Shown here piece by piece: positions 37,547 through 47,107 of a DNA stretch of 64,000 nucleotides. Positions within the stretch are counted from its first letter, which is position 1; every line of letters begins with the position of its first letter. The position numbers were made by a program, and so were the translations under genes. Under the pieces are notes generated by a model, which was not told where the DNA came from, searched no databases, and saw nothing but the letters and a program-made list of their open reading frames with translations. The DNA comes from Alphaproteobacteria bacterium (GTDB lineage Bacteria > Pseudomonadota > Alphaproteobacteria > Micavibrionales > Micavibrionaceae), in NCBI GenBank assembly GCA_028289285.1, contig JANQRF010000002.1:992001-1056000 (forward strand). Reading direction: 5' to 3'.

Positions 37547-38397
37547 GCGCTTTCCATCGCTAAAATGGCTTTTTTCCGCGGGCTTCCCCAGCCGTAATTA
37601 TCAATGATCCCGGTTGACCGTATGACGCGGTGACAGGGAATAAGCAGGGAAACAGGGTTTGCCCCCACCGCATTTCCAACGGCACGCATGGATTTTGGAC
37701 GGCCGATTTTTTGTGCAATATCCTGATACGTGACCGTTTCCCCCAGTGGAATTTTGAGAAGTGCCTGCCAGACCTGGATTTGAAAATTCGTGCCCTGCAA
37801 ATCCAGCTTCAGCTTGTGATCTTTCTCACCATGCCCGGACCAGATTTTTAAAATCTCCTGCGCGGCACTCTCCGTTGCTTTTGAATCTTCTTTAAAGATT
37901 GCACGCGGCAAGTGGGATTTCATCCGCATCACCGGAACCTCTTTATCTTCATTGACTAAAAAGCCCAGATAACAAACCCCACGCTTTGTGGTCGCAACCA
38001 TAATTTCCCCAAGCGGACTTGGGTGAAAACCATATGTAACTGTCAGCCCTTTGCCTTTTTCCTGCGCCGTGCCGGGGGTGAGCGCTTCGCAGGATACAAA
38101 CAAATCATAGAGCCGCCCGGTGCCGGACAGGCCTGCCGCGCTTGCCGCCTCTTCGGTTGTGTGACCGCTGGCAAGCAGGTCCCGCGCATGTTTATAGCTC
38201 ATATATTGCACCAGCCGCTTGGGGCTGATCCCGACTTTTTCACGAAAGAGTTTTTGGAAATGGGTGTGTTCATATCCCGCCCGGCGTGCAAGCGCCTCCA
38301 GATCCGGCTGGTCGCGGTAATGGGCTACAAGATAATCAATACTGCCCGCAATGACATTTTCAGCAAAAGCATTCATAGGCCTTACAATGGCGGACAA
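37528..38397 (-). CDS. AraC-type HTH / methylated-DNA-protein cysteine methyltransferase
   Basis: A 289-residue Ada-like protein. Residues about 15-95 form an AraC HTH (YEHTHFQKLFREKVGISPKR). Residues about 115-285 form the O6-methylguanine methyltransferase with active-site PCHRVIRSTG and PKSMRAVGNAVGANPV. The N-terminal zinc methylphosphotriester domain of Ada is missing. It repairs alkylated guanine. The last residues come from the arm of the snap-back repeat. Confidence 0.9.
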   Translation of the reverse strand: MSAIVRPMNAFAENVIAGSIDYLVAHYRDQPDLEALARRAGYEHTHFQKLFREKVGISPKRLVQYMSYKHARDLLASGHTTEEAASAAGLSGTGRLYDLFVSCEALTPGTAQEKGKGLTVTYGFHPSPLGEIMVATTKRGVCYLGFLVNEDKEVPVMRMKSHLPRAIFKEDSKATESAAQEILKIWSGHGEKDHKLKLDLQGTNFQIQVWQALLKIPLGETVTYQDIAQKIGRPKSMRAVGNAVGANPVSLLIPCHRVIRSTGIIDNYGWGSPRKKAILAMESAIAGHL

Positions 38398-38438
38398 AAG
38401 CCTTTACCTGCAACCCGTTTTTTGGGATTTTGCCTGTT

Positions 38439-39071
38439 ATGCGCAAAGATAAAGTTATCGAGTTCTTCTCCCGGCTGGAGGCCGCAAACCCTGAACCAAA
38501 AGGCGAGTTGTTTTACACCAATCCCTATACGTTACTGGTCGCGGTCGTGCTGTCTGCACAGGCAACTGACGCAGGCGTCAATAAAGCCACGCCGGCTTTG
38601 TTTGAAAAGGCCGATACACCGGAAAAGATGGTGAAGCTTGGTGAAGATGTTATTCGGAACCATATCAAAACCATCGGGCTTTATAAAGGTAAAGCGAAGA
38701 ATGTGTATAATCTTTCGCGTATTTTGATAGACGAACATGATAGCCAGGTGCCGCAAGACCGGGATGAACTCATAAAACTCCCCGGTGTCGGGCGTAAGAC
38801 AGCCAACGTAGTTTTAAATATCGCTTTCGGTGAACCGACCATTGCCGTGGATACGCATATTTTCAGGGTCTCTAACCGGACCGGCCTTGCGCCCGGCAAA
38901 AACGTGGAAGAGGTTGAAGCAAAACTGGAAAAAGCCGTCCCTGCGGATTTTAAGCTCCATGCGCATCACTGGCTGATCTTACATGGGCGCTATATCTGCA
39001 AAGCCCGCAAGCCGGACTGCGCCGCCTGCCCGGTCATAGATCTTTGCAGCTATAAGGAAAAAATTCTCTAG
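38439..39071 (+). CDS. nth: Endonuclease III
   Basis: A 210-residue base-excision glycosylase/AP lyase. The helix-hairpin-helix LPGVGRKTANVVLNIAFGE holds the catalytic Lys; Asp follows in VDTHIFRVSNR. The 4Fe-4S cluster is CKARKPDCAACPVIDLC (C-x6-C-x2-C-x5-C). The start is ATG 38439; an in-frame TTG lies three codons earlier. Its stop overlaps the convergent next gene by 4 bases. Confidence 0.96.
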   Translation: MRKDKVIEFFSRLEAANPEPKGELFYTNPYTLLVAVVLSAQATDAGVNKATPALFEKADTPEKMVKLGEDVIRNHIKTIGLYKGKAKNVYNLSRILIDEHDSQVPQDRDELIKLPGVGRKTANVVLNIAFGEPTIAVDTHIFRVSNRTGLAPGKNVEEVEAKLEKAVPADFKLHAHHWLILHGRYICKARKPDCAACPVIDLCSYKEKIL

Positions 39072-39652
39072 CCTTCTAAAGGATCGCGTTCATACGCGTA
39101 AAAAGCGAATATCTGTTCAAAGGCCTGAGCGATTTGAACCGCGCGGGTATCATAGAGATCATTCAAACAAGCTTGCTCTTGCACGTTGTTATCTTTGATG
39201 CGCGCGCGGATATCGAAATGTGTGACCTGCGCCGCATCGACCTGCGCATTGCGTGCGGAGAAATAGACATCCAGAACGCACGCATCGGTGCGGTACTGCC
39301 AGACCGTTGTCGGCCCGTCAAAGCGGTCCATTTCCGGCGCAGCTAAGATAAGCTTTACATCCTCACCCGTCAGGCGGGTTAAAAGATAGGGCGTATCCGC
39401 GACTTTGGATTGCATTGAGCGTGCATAGCGCTGCAGGGAACCTTTCGACAGGCTGGCCAGCTCAATGCGTTCGCCCGTAAAGGCCACAGCATTGATCTGC
39501 GCAAAAGAAAATGTCATCAGCGCAACGACAATGGCGCCAATGACAGTCAAATGCGTGGTACGTGCACGCTGCCTGATATTTTTGAAACTTTGCCTAAACA
39601 AAGTCAAACCAGGCAAAACTGCCTGGTTTAAACGATACTTAAAGTTATTCAT
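39068..39652 (-). CDS. Single-pass membrane protein of unknown function
   Basis: A 194-residue protein with a basic N-terminus, one membrane helix at about residues 34-53 (HLTVIGAIVVALMTFSFAQI), and a periplasmic domain with two Cys (TDACVLDVYF, EQACLNDLYD). No motif is recognised. It is in the same orientation as the bactofilin gene upstream (76 bases apart), which suggests an envelope role. Confidence 0.6.
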   Translation of the reverse strand: MNNFKYRLNQAVLPGLTLFRQSFKNIRQRARTTHLTVIGAIVVALMTFSFAQINAVAFTGERIELASLSKGSLQRYARSMQSKVADTPYLLTRLTGEDVKLILAAPEMDRFDGPTTVWQYRTDACVLDVYFSARNAQVDAAQVTHFDIRARIKDNNVQEQACLNDLYDTRAVQIAQAFEQIFAFYAYERDPLEG

Positions 39653-39728
39653 TCTCTAAACAGGAAGCGCGCTTCTTCTTTATTGCTTTTGATTAAAGCG
39701 CGCCCTGCTCTCCTTTATATTATTAAGC

Positions 39729-40391
39729 CTATTCGGCTGCGGCCACTTTGCCTTCTAAAGGAAGTTCACTGCCGCTATTTGCCGCTTTTTGCGCTTTGGC
39801 CCCGGATACTTTGCGGGCGCCTGAACTTGCTTTGGCCTGACCTTCGATCGGATTAATTTTCCCGTCGATGGTTGCGCCAGCTTCTACGGCAAGTTCCTTA
39901 TACGCTACGGCCCCTGTAATAGAGCCTCCGGCCTTGACTGTCAAGCGTCCACGCACGGTCAGATCGCCCTCGAACTGGCCGGCCACGGTGGCCTCATCAA
40001 TCTCTACTGTGCCGTAAAAAGCGCCGCTTTCAGCGATATCCAGAACATGCGCACCTTTCAGGGCCGCTTCCACAGTCCCTTCCACAACAAGATGTTCACA
40101 GGATTCGATTTCCCCGGACAGGGTAATGCCCCTGCTAATCACCAGACGGTTACCGCTTGGCATCGCAGCTGCCGGCGTATTTGCGGCATCATTCGCACCC
40201 TGAGGTGTGTAGGCTGCTGTTGCGCCCGGATACGCGCCCGGATAGGCCGGACGGTTTGCAGGTGCCGCCGCCTGGGCTGGCGCGCCTTGTTGTTGAGCCT
40301 GGGCTTGGTCATTTTGTTTTTGTTGAGCGTCTGCATTCATGGCGTTTGAATCCTTTTCTGATTGCTGGTTTTGATCTTTGCGGTGAAACAT
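39729..40391 (-). CDS. Bactofilin family cytoskeletal protein
   Basis: A 220-residue protein. The N-terminus is disordered and Gln/Ala/Pro-rich. The central bactofilin beta-helix starts at ISRGITLSGEIESCEHLVVE (about residue 88) and runs through repeated V/G/A strands to VEAGATIDGKINPIE. Bactofilins polymerise without nucleotide and organise envelope or stalk growth. The gap of about 200 bases upstream is AT-rich and probably holds its promoter. Confidence 0.92.
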   Translation of the reverse strand: MFHRKDQNQQSEKDSNAMNADAQQKQNDQAQAQQQGAPAQAAAPANRPAYPGAYPGATAAYTPQGANDAANTPAAAMPSGNRLVISRGITLSGEIESCEHLVVEGTVEAALKGAHVLDIAESGAFYGTVEIDEATVAGQFEGDLTVRGRLTVKAGGSITGAVAYKELAVEAGATIDGKINPIEGQAKASSGARKVSGAKAQKAANSGSELPLEGKVAAAE

Positions 40392-40590
40392 CGGTTTCCC
40401 CCCTCACATACATAAAATCTGTATTGAATGTGCCGACCGTATCACGCGCATATGAAGTCGACAAGAGCCGAAATCAAAAAACACACAATATATTTTCGAT
40501 ACATACCGTTTCTTTTTATGGTCTATTTCGAAACGATAATAACTTTTATAAATTCTTTTATTTTGAGTATGTTATATAAAGAATCTGTTT

Positions 40591-42495
40591 TTATTTTTCA
40601 TGAAAATGCCCGTAGATTTTTTCGGCCATGGCGCGGGAAATACCCTCTACTTTTTGCAAATCTTCCACCCGCGCCCCGGCCACGCCTTTGGCCGATCCAA
40701 AATATTGAAGCAGGGCTTTTTTACGGGACGGCCCGATCCCACCAATCTCATCCAAAGGTGATTTCACAATATCCCCGGCCCGTCGTTTCCTGTGTGCGCC
40801 AATCGCAAAACGGTGCGCTTCATCCCGCAGACGCTGCAGGTAATGAAGCGCGGCATCATTCACGGGAAGCTGAAACGGTTTTTTACCCTCCACAAAAAAC
40901 TGCTCGCGGCCTGCATTGCGGTCCGGGCCTTTAGCAATCGAAACAACCGTGAGGGCCTCCCACACGCCCATTTCCAATAACGTTTCTTTGACCGCGCTCA
41001 GCTGCCCCTTTCCGCCATCAATCAACAACAAATCAGGAAAGTCTAAGCTATCGGCCTGCAATTCCCCGGCGACAAAGGCTTTAAACCGCCGCTGCATCAC
41101 CTCACGCATCATGCCATAATCATCGGCCTTGTCCGCTTCCCTGATATTGAATTTGCGGTAGGCTGATTTATCAAACCCGTCCGGCCCGGCGACAATCATT
41201 GCACCCACCATATTTGAACCGGAGATATGAGAGTTATCATAGACCTCAATCCGGTTCGGCGACTCTTCCAGCCCGAACAGATCCGCCACCCCCTGCAGCA
41301 TTTTAATCTCAGAGCTTTTGAGCGCGATTTGCCGTGAAAGCGCATCACTCGCATTTTTCATTACAAACGCGACCAGGTTTTTGCGTTTACCGCGTGACGG
41401 TTTCTGGATTGTAATTTTATCCGGCGCATTGTCTTTGGCTGCCAGAGCCTCCTCCAAAAGCTTTGATTCATCGGGCATCACATTCACATAGATGGATTTC
41501 GGCACGGGTTTGCTCTGGTATAACTGGGCGATAAAGACAGATAAAATATGCGAATCCGTTTCCTCCGCGTCATGCACAGGGTAATAGGCCCGGTTGCCGA
41601 AATTCTGCCCGCCCCGGAAAAAGAAAACCTGCACGCAGCTCTTGCCTTCGCGCCGGACGATGCCCATCACATCGGCATTACCAATCCCTTCCATATTGAT
41701 ATCCTGCACGGCCTGAATAGCACTTAAGGCTTTAATACGGTCGCGATACTCGGCCGCTTTTTCAAAATCCATCGCTTCGCTAGCCACTTCCATACGCGCG
41801 GCAAAGCGGCCCTGAATTTCCTTGCTCTTGCCTGTCAGGAAATCGCGCGCTGCTTCTACATCGGCTGCATAGTCCTCTTTTGAAATCTTGCCGACGCATG
41901 GCGCGGTGCAGCGCTTGATATGATATTGCAGGCAGGGCCGCGTGCGGCCTTTAAAGACATTGTCCGAACAGTTTCTTAATTTAAAGGCGCGCTGCAAAGT
42001 CTCGATTGTCCGGTTGACTGCGCCTGCGCTTGCGAACGGGCCAAAATATTCACCGGCCTCTTTTCCCTTTTTACGCGCGCCGCGGAATTTTTGAATCTGC
42101 GCAAAATCATGATGGCCTGTAATGTGAATGTAAGGAAAGCTCTTATCATCGCGCAGCAGGATATTATATTTGGGTTTCAGCTTTTTAATCAGGTTAGCTT
42201 CAAGCAGCAGCGCCTCCACTTCGGTTTGTGTATAGACAAACTCCATGGAGTGCGTCAGCGCGACCATCCGCTGCAGCCGGATCGGCAGCTTGTCTGTTTT
42301 GGTATAAGACGCCACCCGCTTTTTCAGCGCCTTGGCCTTGCCGACATAAAGCGCCTCCCCCGCCCCATCCAGCATGCGGTACACGCCGGGCGTCGCCGGC
42401 AGGTTTGCCACATGGCCTTCAATGATTTTTCGGCCGCGCTGAAGGGGTTTTTCACTCATTCCACTGATATAAGGCAATTTCCGGCTTGAATCCAT
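40591..42495 (-). CDS. uvrC: Excinuclease ABC subunit C
   Basis: A 634-residue nucleotide-excision nuclease. GIY-YIG domain TPGVYRMLDGAGEALYVGKA near residue 35, a UVR motif about 212-247 (AMDFEKAAEYRDRI), the EndoV/RNase H-like half with YDNSHISGSNMVGAM, and C-terminal helix-hairpin-helix repeats (GIGPSRKKALLQYFG). The start could be 42495 or ATG 42459 (MSEKPLQRG); neither has a strong Shine-Dalgarno. Confidence 0.96.
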   Translation of the reverse strand: MDSSRKLPYISGMSEKPLQRGRKIIEGHVANLPATPGVYRMLDGAGEALYVGKAKALKKRVASYTKTDKLPIRLQRMVALTHSMEFVYTQTEVEALLLEANLIKKLKPKYNILLRDDKSFPYIHITGHHDFAQIQKFRGARKKGKEAGEYFGPFASAGAVNRTIETLQRAFKLRNCSDNVFKGRTRPCLQYHIKRCTAPCVGKISKEDYAADVEAARDFLTGKSKEIQGRFAARMEVASEAMDFEKAAEYRDRIKALSAIQAVQDINMEGIGNADVMGIVRREGKSCVQVFFFRGGQNFGNRAYYPVHDAEETDSHILSVFIAQLYQSKPVPKSIYVNVMPDESKLLEEALAAKDNAPDKITIQKPSRGKRKNLVAFVMKNASDALSRQIALKSSEIKMLQGVADLFGLEESPNRIEVYDNSHISGSNMVGAMIVAGPDGFDKSAYRKFNIREADKADDYGMMREVMQRRFKAFVAGELQADSLDFPDLLLIDGGKGQLSAVKETLLEMGVWEALTVVSIAKGPDRNAGREQFFVEGKKPFQLPVNDAALHYLQRLRDEAHRFAIGAHRKRRAGDIVKSPLDEIGGIGPSRKKALLQYFGSAKGVAGARVEDLQKVEGISRAMAEKIYGHFHEK

Positions 42496-42545
42496 GCAAG
42501 TGAGTCAGTACTGATAGAAACAGTTATTTTTAAGTAACTGGCAAA

Positions 42546-42631
42546 GAGATTTTGATTTTGGACAGGCACGAGGAGCGAAATGTATGAACAATACATGAGC
42601 GACGAAGTAACGAAGCCAAAATCAAAATATC
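42546..42631. repeat. Snap-back element, copy B, next to tRNA-Leu
   Basis: Outer arms 42546-42561 and 42616-42631 match at 15 of 16 positions. The core is GGCACGAGGAGCGA, hairpin ATGTAT-GAACA-ATACAT, GAGCGACGAAGTAACGA. Core text parallels copy A, while both the hairpin stem and the outer arms differ yet stay paired. It ends 7 bases before the tRNA. Confidence 0.8.
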
Positions 42632-42638
42632 GCAGCCA

Positions 42639-42724
42639 GCGCCCGTGGCGGAATGGTAGACGCTGCAGACTTAAAATCTGTTGTCCGTAAGGACGTGCCG
42701 GTTCAAGTCCGGCCGGGCGCACCA
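42639..42724 (+). tRNA. tRNA-Leu (anticodon UAA)
   Basis: Acceptor GCGCCCG pairs with CGGGCGC; the anticodon loop is CTTAAAA (TAA). A long variable arm (GTCCGTAAGGAC) identifies a class II tRNA, and the T arm GGTTCAAGTCC is standard. CCA is encoded (42722-42724). Confidence 0.95.
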
Positions 42725-42726
42725 GA

Positions 42727-42825
42727 CTTCGCAGCTTAACGAGCGAAGTGAGTTTAGCGAGAAGCCTGCCCGGCGTAGTCCGTAGGACGAAGACGGGCTA
42801 CCGTAATGCTACGCCTGGCGAAGCC
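42727..42825. repeat. Nested hairpin repeat downstream of tRNA-Leu
   Basis: CTTCGC/GCGAAG (42727-42748) forms one hairpin. GCCCG (42768-42772) with CGGGC (42794-42798), GTCC-GTA-GGAC inside, and GGCGTAG (42772-42778) with CTACGCC (42809-42815) form overlapping, alternative pairings. It fills the gap to the CinA-type gene; it may terminate the tRNA transcript or be a mobile repeat. Confidence 0.6.
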
Positions 42826-42827
42826 AC

Positions 42828-43580
42828 TTATTTTATTACCCCGCCCAGTTCCAGAATAATGTCTTTAAGCTCTGCTTCGCAGGTATTTAACATGCCCTCA
42901 TCCATACTGCGCAGGACAATACTGATGCCTGTCTTGCCGTCATGGAAATGCGGATAGCTGCCAATGGAGATATCGGGATGGTTTTTTTGAAGTTCTCCAA
43001 GGCGCTCTGCAATCTGGCTTTCCTGTAAATTGCAGGCTACGCTGCGCGATAAAATAACCGCGCCCGGCGTCATCATATCTTTCACATAGTCGAACATGCC
43101 CTGCATGATTTTTGGCACCCCGGCCATGACGAAGACATTTTCAATGTGAAACCCCGGTGCACCACTAACCGGGTTTAAAATTAAATCTGCGCCTTTCGGA
43201 ATCATAGCCATCTTTTTGCGCGGCTCGGTCACCAGTTTTTCATCGCCATAATGATCGATCAAAATCTCATAAGCATCTTTGTTGAGTTCCAGTTCTGTCT
43301 CAAAGGCCTTGGCGATGCTTTCCGCCGTGATGTCGTCATGGGTCGGGCCGATCCCGCCTGTCGTCATCAGATAATCTGCTTTTTCCCGAAGCGCATGGAC
43401 GGCTCCGATAATCTCATCCTCAATATCCGGCACGACCCGCACCTCGATCATCTGGACACCAAAGGCGGTGAGCTCCTCGGCTAACCAGCCTGCATTTTTA
43501 TCTTTGGTCCGCCCGCTGAGGATTTCATCGCCGATAATCAGCAGGGCCGCCGTCTTCATCTCTTGCTTGTTTTCAACCAT
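42828..43580 (-). CDS. CinA N-terminal-type molybdopterin-binding protein
   Basis: A 250-residue protein with the MoCF/CinA fold: ALLIIGDEILSGRTKDKNAG and DYLMTTGGIGPTHDDITAES. The C-terminal PncC/CinA deamidase domain is absent. Members may act on nicotinamide nucleotides or be of unknown role. A start at MKTAALL (43559) is also possible. It is divergent from map. Confidence 0.85.
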   Translation of the reverse strand: MVENKQEMKTAALLIIGDEILSGRTKDKNAGWLAEELTAFGVQMIEVRVVPDIEDEIIGAVHALREKADYLMTTGGIGPTHDDITAESIAKAFETELELNKDAYEILIDHYGDEKLVTEPRKKMAMIPKGADLILNPVSGAPGFHIENVFVMAGVPKIMQGMFDYVKDMMTPGAVILSRSVACNLQESQIAERLGELQKNHPDISIGSYPHFHDGKTGISIVLRSMDEGMLNTCEAELKDIILELGGVIK

Positions 43581-43639
43581 AGCTTTCTCTATATGGCTAA
43601 GGTAAGGTGAAATCTCAAGGGATAAAGATTTTGAAAGAC

Positions 43640-44470
43640 ATGGGAAATACAGCGCCGAAACTGAATAAGGACGGGATAGAACTGCACGGGCCGGAGGATT
43701 TCGACGGCATGCGTAAAGCCGGCGCGCTGGCAGCTGCCACGCTGGATATGATTTCGGAGCATGTTGTCCCCGGCATCACAACCGAAGAGCTTGACAAGCT
43801 CTGTCATGATTTTATTACGCAAAACGGCGCGATACCGGCCCCGCTTAATTACGGCGGCGATTCCACGCGCATGCCTTTTCCAAAATCTATTTGTACGTCT
43901 ATCAACCATGTTGTCTGTCACGGTATTCCCGGGGACCGGGTTTTGGAAGAAGGCGATATCGTCAATATTGACGTGACGGTTATTTTAGATGGATGGCACG
44001 GCGATACATCGCGCATGTATTTAGTGGGCGATAAAATTCCGGTTAAAGCGCGTAAACTTGTCGATATCACTTATGACTGTCTGATGGCAGGGATAGAGGC
44101 CGTGAAACCCGGCGCAACACTTGGCGATGTCGGCTATGCGATTCAGGACCTCGCGGAAAGCAATCGCTTTTCCGTGGTCCGCGATTTTTGCGGGCACGGG
44201 CTGGGGCGTACTTTTCACGCGCCGCCTTCCGTCGTTCATTTCGGCCAGCCAAGCACGGGCGTCATTTTAGAACCCGGTATGTTCTTTACCATCGAGCCGA
44301 TGATTAATACCAGCACCTGGCAGACCAAATTGCTCTCCGATAACTGGACAGCCGTCACCCGCGATCGTGGCCTGTCCGCGCAATTCGAACATTCCATCGG
44401 CGTGACTGAAGACGGGTGTGAAATCTTCACCCTTTCGCCAAAAGGTTTTACCAAGCCGCCCTATGTCTGA
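43640..44470 (+). CDS. map: Methionine aminopeptidase type I
   Basis: A 276-residue metalloenzyme removing N-terminal Met. The metal ligands are visible: Asp in IVNIDVTVILDG, Asp in HGDTSRMY, His in GHGLGRTFHAPPS, Glu in FFTIEPMIN and Glu in QFEHSIGVTEDG. ATG 43640 gives normal length; a GTG at 43607 is an alternative. Its stop overlaps the radC start by 8 bases. Confidence 0.96.
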   Translation: MGNTAPKLNKDGIELHGPEDFDGMRKAGALAAATLDMISEHVVPGITTEELDKLCHDFITQNGAIPAPLNYGGDSTRMPFPKSICTSINHVVCHGIPGDRVLEEGDIVNIDVTVILDGWHGDTSRMYLVGDKIPVKARKLVDITYDCLMAGIEAVKPGATLGDVGYAIQDLAESNRFSVVRDFCGHGLGRTFHAPPSVVHFGQPSTGVILEPGMFFTIEPMINTSTWQTKLLSDNWTAVTRDRGLSAQFEHSIGVTEDGCEIFTLSPKGFTKPPYV

Positions 44471-45158
44471 GCCGCTCAAAAAGGAACCTTCCCCCCATTA
44501 TGCAGGCCACCGCGACCGGCTGCGGGAACGCTTCCTGAAAAGCCCGGAGGCTTTACCCGATTACGAACTGCTTGAACTTATTCTCTTCATGGCAATCCCG
44601 CGCCGGGATGTAAAACCCATTGCCAAAGACCTGATCGCCCGTTTTAAAAACCTGAATGGCGTTTTGAATGCCCCTGTGAATGAGCTTATGGGCGTGAAGG
44701 GTATTTCTGAAACCACGGCCATAGCGATTAAATCCATACAGGCGTCCGCGCACCGGATGCTCGGGCAGGATATTCTCGGCAAGACCGTCCTGAATAGCTG
44801 GCAAAAACTTCTTGATTACTTAAGCGCAACCATGGCGCATGAACAAAACGAACATTTCCGCATTCTGTTTTTGAACAAGAAAAATCAGCTTATTGCCGAT
44901 GAGGTTCAGCAATCGGGCACCGTTGATCATACGCCCGCCTATCCGCGGGAGATCATGAAACGTGCGCTGGAACTGGGCGCAACCGCGCTGGTATTGGTGC
45001 ATAACCACCCTTCCGGCGATTCCACGCCCAGCCAGGCGGATGTGGACATGACCAATGATATTGTTGCCGCCGCTGCCCCGTTTGATATCCTGATCCACGA
45101 TCACCTGATCGTTTCCACCTCGGGGATCACAAGCTTTAAAACCATGGACCTTCTGTAA
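44463..45158 (+). CDS. radC: RadC-like JAB1/MPN protein
   Basis: A 231-residue protein with an N-terminal helix-hairpin-helix (NELMGVKGISETTAIAIKSI) and a C-terminal MPN+ domain with HNHPSGDSTPSQADVDMT (H-x-H-x7-S-x2-D metal site). A DNA-repair role is traditional but not well proven. ATG 44463 overlaps map; the frame to 44418 lies inside map. Confidence 0.93.
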   Translation: MSEPLKKEPSPHYAGHRDRLRERFLKSPEALPDYELLELILFMAIPRRDVKPIAKDLIARFKNLNGVLNAPVNELMGVKGISETTAIAIKSIQASAHRMLGQDILGKTVLNSWQKLLDYLSATMAHEQNEHFRILFLNKKNQLIADEVQQSGTVDHTPAYPREIMKRALELGATALVLVHNHPSGDSTPSQADVDMTNDIVAAAAPFDILIHDHLIVSTSGITSFKTMDLL

Positions 45159-45165
45159 CCCCTCA

Positions 45166-45897
45166 ATGTCGCGCTTTTTCTGTTTTCTTTTGATTGTCGT
45201 GTTTGCCCTGCCCGCCCATGCGGGCACGCAGAATTTTAATGAAACCTCTGCCAACCTGCCAAAGCTGCGCACGGACCGCCTGCCGCAAATCGAAAACCAG
45301 CTGCGCATTCAAAAGCTGGACCTCGGTACACCCGTTTATATCCGCATCTTTAAAGTTGAAGATCAGCTGGAGCTCTGGGTTCAAAAAAGAAACTCAAATC
45401 AGTATCATCTTTTTAAAACATATGGCATCTGCCATCATTCAGGCGAGCTCGGCCCTAAACTGCGCGAAGGAGATATGCAATCTCCGGAAGGGTTTTACAG
45501 CGTTACTGAAGACTGGATGCATCCGGGCAGTAAATATTATCTCGCCTTTAATCTTCAATTCCCAAATGAATTTGACCGCGCACATGAGCGCACAGGCAGC
45601 GCATTGATGGTGCATGGCGGCTGTGTCTCGGAAGGCTGTTTTTCCATGCGCAACCGTATCATGGCCGAAATTTACCTCATCATGGAACAGCATTTCAATG
45701 TGAATGGCGGGGACACGCCCGTGCCCGTGCATATCTTCCCATTTCGGATGACCGAAGAAAATATGACCCGCGGGGCAAAATATTATCCGCGATGGGTAGA
45801 TTTTTGGAACAATCTCAAAGAAGGCTATGATCTTTTCAACACCACCAAAATCCCGCCGAAAGTATCTGTCCGCGATAAGCGCTACAGTTTTCAATAG
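45166..45897 (+). CDS. L,D-transpeptidase (YkuD/YafK type)
   Basis: A 243-residue secreted protein with a signal peptide ending LPAHAG. The catalytic signature is LMVHGGCVSEGCFSMRN (HxG, then S/GC with the active Cys), the YafK-type form. It acts on peptidoglycan peptide stems, forming or hydrolysing 3-3 links or lipoprotein attachments. It follows radC by 7 bases. Confidence 0.88.
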   Translation: MSRFFCFLLIVVFALPAHAGTQNFNETSANLPKLRTDRLPQIENQLRIQKLDLGTPVYIRIFKVEDQLELWVQKRNSNQYHLFKTYGICHHSGELGPKLREGDMQSPEGFYSVTEDWMHPGSKYYLAFNLQFPNEFDRAHERTGSALMVHGGCVSEGCFSMRNRIMAEIYLIMEQHFNVNGGDTPVPVHIFPFRMTEENMTRGAKYYPRWVDFWNNLKEGYDLFNTTKIPPKVSVRDKRYSFQ

Positions 45898-45928
45898 CCT
45901 GCATCCGCAACAGATGATTAAATAGACC

Positions 45929-47035
45929 ATGGCCAATTATATTTTCAAACGCCTGCTCCTGATGATCCCGACCCTGCTCGGGATTATGCTGATTTCCTTT
46001 ATTGTTGTGCAATTCGTCCCCGGCGGCCCGGTCGAGCGCATGATTGCCCAGCTTCAGGGCCATGGCGTTGAAGCCACGGCGCGTTTTGGCGGCGCCTCGG
46101 GTGGGGCCGACATGGCCGCGGGCAATATGACCCAGACCACAGGCGAAGGATCCAAATATCGCGGATCGCAAGGGCTGGACCCGGAATTTATCGCCGAGCT
46201 GGAAGCGCTGTATGGCTTTGATAAGCCCGCCCATGAGCGCTTTTTCCTGATGGTCGGAAATTACTTACGCTTTGATCTTGGTGAAAGCTATTACCGCGAT
46301 GTGTCGGTGATTGATCTGGTGCTGGAAAAAATGCCGGTCTCTATTTCACTTGGGCTTTGGTCGACGATCATTATTTATCTGATCTCAATTCCGCTTGGCA
46401 TTAAAAAGGCCGTACGCGACGGGCAGAGCTTTGACATCTGGACCAGCGCGGCAATTTTTATCGGCTATGCGATCCCCTCTTTCATGTTTGCGATTTTGCT
46501 CATTATCCTGTTTGCGGGTGGAAAATATTTTGACCTTTTCCCCTTGCGCGGCATTGTCTCCGACGGCTGGGAAGATTTGCCGTGGTATCAACAAATCATC
46601 GATTATTTCTGGCATATGACCCTGCCTATCGCCGCCATGGTGATTAGCGGCTTTGCGGGCCTGACCATGCTGACCAAGAACTCTTTCCTCGATGAGATTG
46701 GCAAACAATATGTGCTCACCGCCCGCGCCAAGGGGCTGGAGGAAAAACAGGTTTTGTACGGCCATATCTTCCGCAATGCGATGCTGATCGTGATCGCCGG
46801 ATTCCCCAGCGCTTTTCTGGCGATTTTCTTTACAGGCTCCCTGCTAATCGAGGTCATTTTCTCGCTCGACGGGTTAGGGCTGCTTGGCTATGAAAGCGTG
46901 ATTAATCGTGATTACCCGGTTGTACTCGGCACGCTCTATATCTTCGCATTGATGGGCCTTGTCATGACCCTGATCCGTGACGTGGTCTATGTCCTCGTCG
47001 ATCCAAGGATCGATTTCAACGCCCGGACAGTCTGA
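45929..47035 (+). CDS. yejB: ABC peptide transporter permease YejB
   Basis: A 368-residue permease. [20 protein letters not shown] is the family start, followed by a long periplasmic loop rich in Gly/Ala typical of YejB, then the BPD_transp domain with an EAA loop ([20 protein letters not shown]). YejABEF imports oligopeptides including microcin C. yejE and yejF follow but not in one block. Confidence 0.93.
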   Translation: MANYIFKRLLLMIPTLLGIMLISFIVVQFVPGGPVERMIAQLQGHGVEATARFGGASGGADMAAGNMTQTTGEGSKYRGSQGLDPEFIAELEALYGFDKPAHERFFLMVGNYLRFDLGESYYRDVSVIDLVLEKMPVSISLGLWSTIIIYLISIPLGIKKAVRDGQSFDIWTSAAIFIGYAIPSFMFAILLIILFAGGKYFDLFPLRGIVSDGWEDLPWYQQIIDYFWHMTLPIAAMVISGFAGLTMLTKNSFLDEIGKQYVLTARAKGLEEKQVLYGHIFRNAMLIVIAGFPSAFLAIFFTGSLLIEVIFSLDGLGLLGYESVINRDYPVVLGTLYIFALMGLVMTLIRDVVYVLVDPRIDFNARTV

Positions 47036-47107
47036 CCTATACCTTTTTTCATTTGACAGAATGTGGAAACCCTTTTATGGTCAAATCCATAAGTAGGGGG
47101 CGTATCA

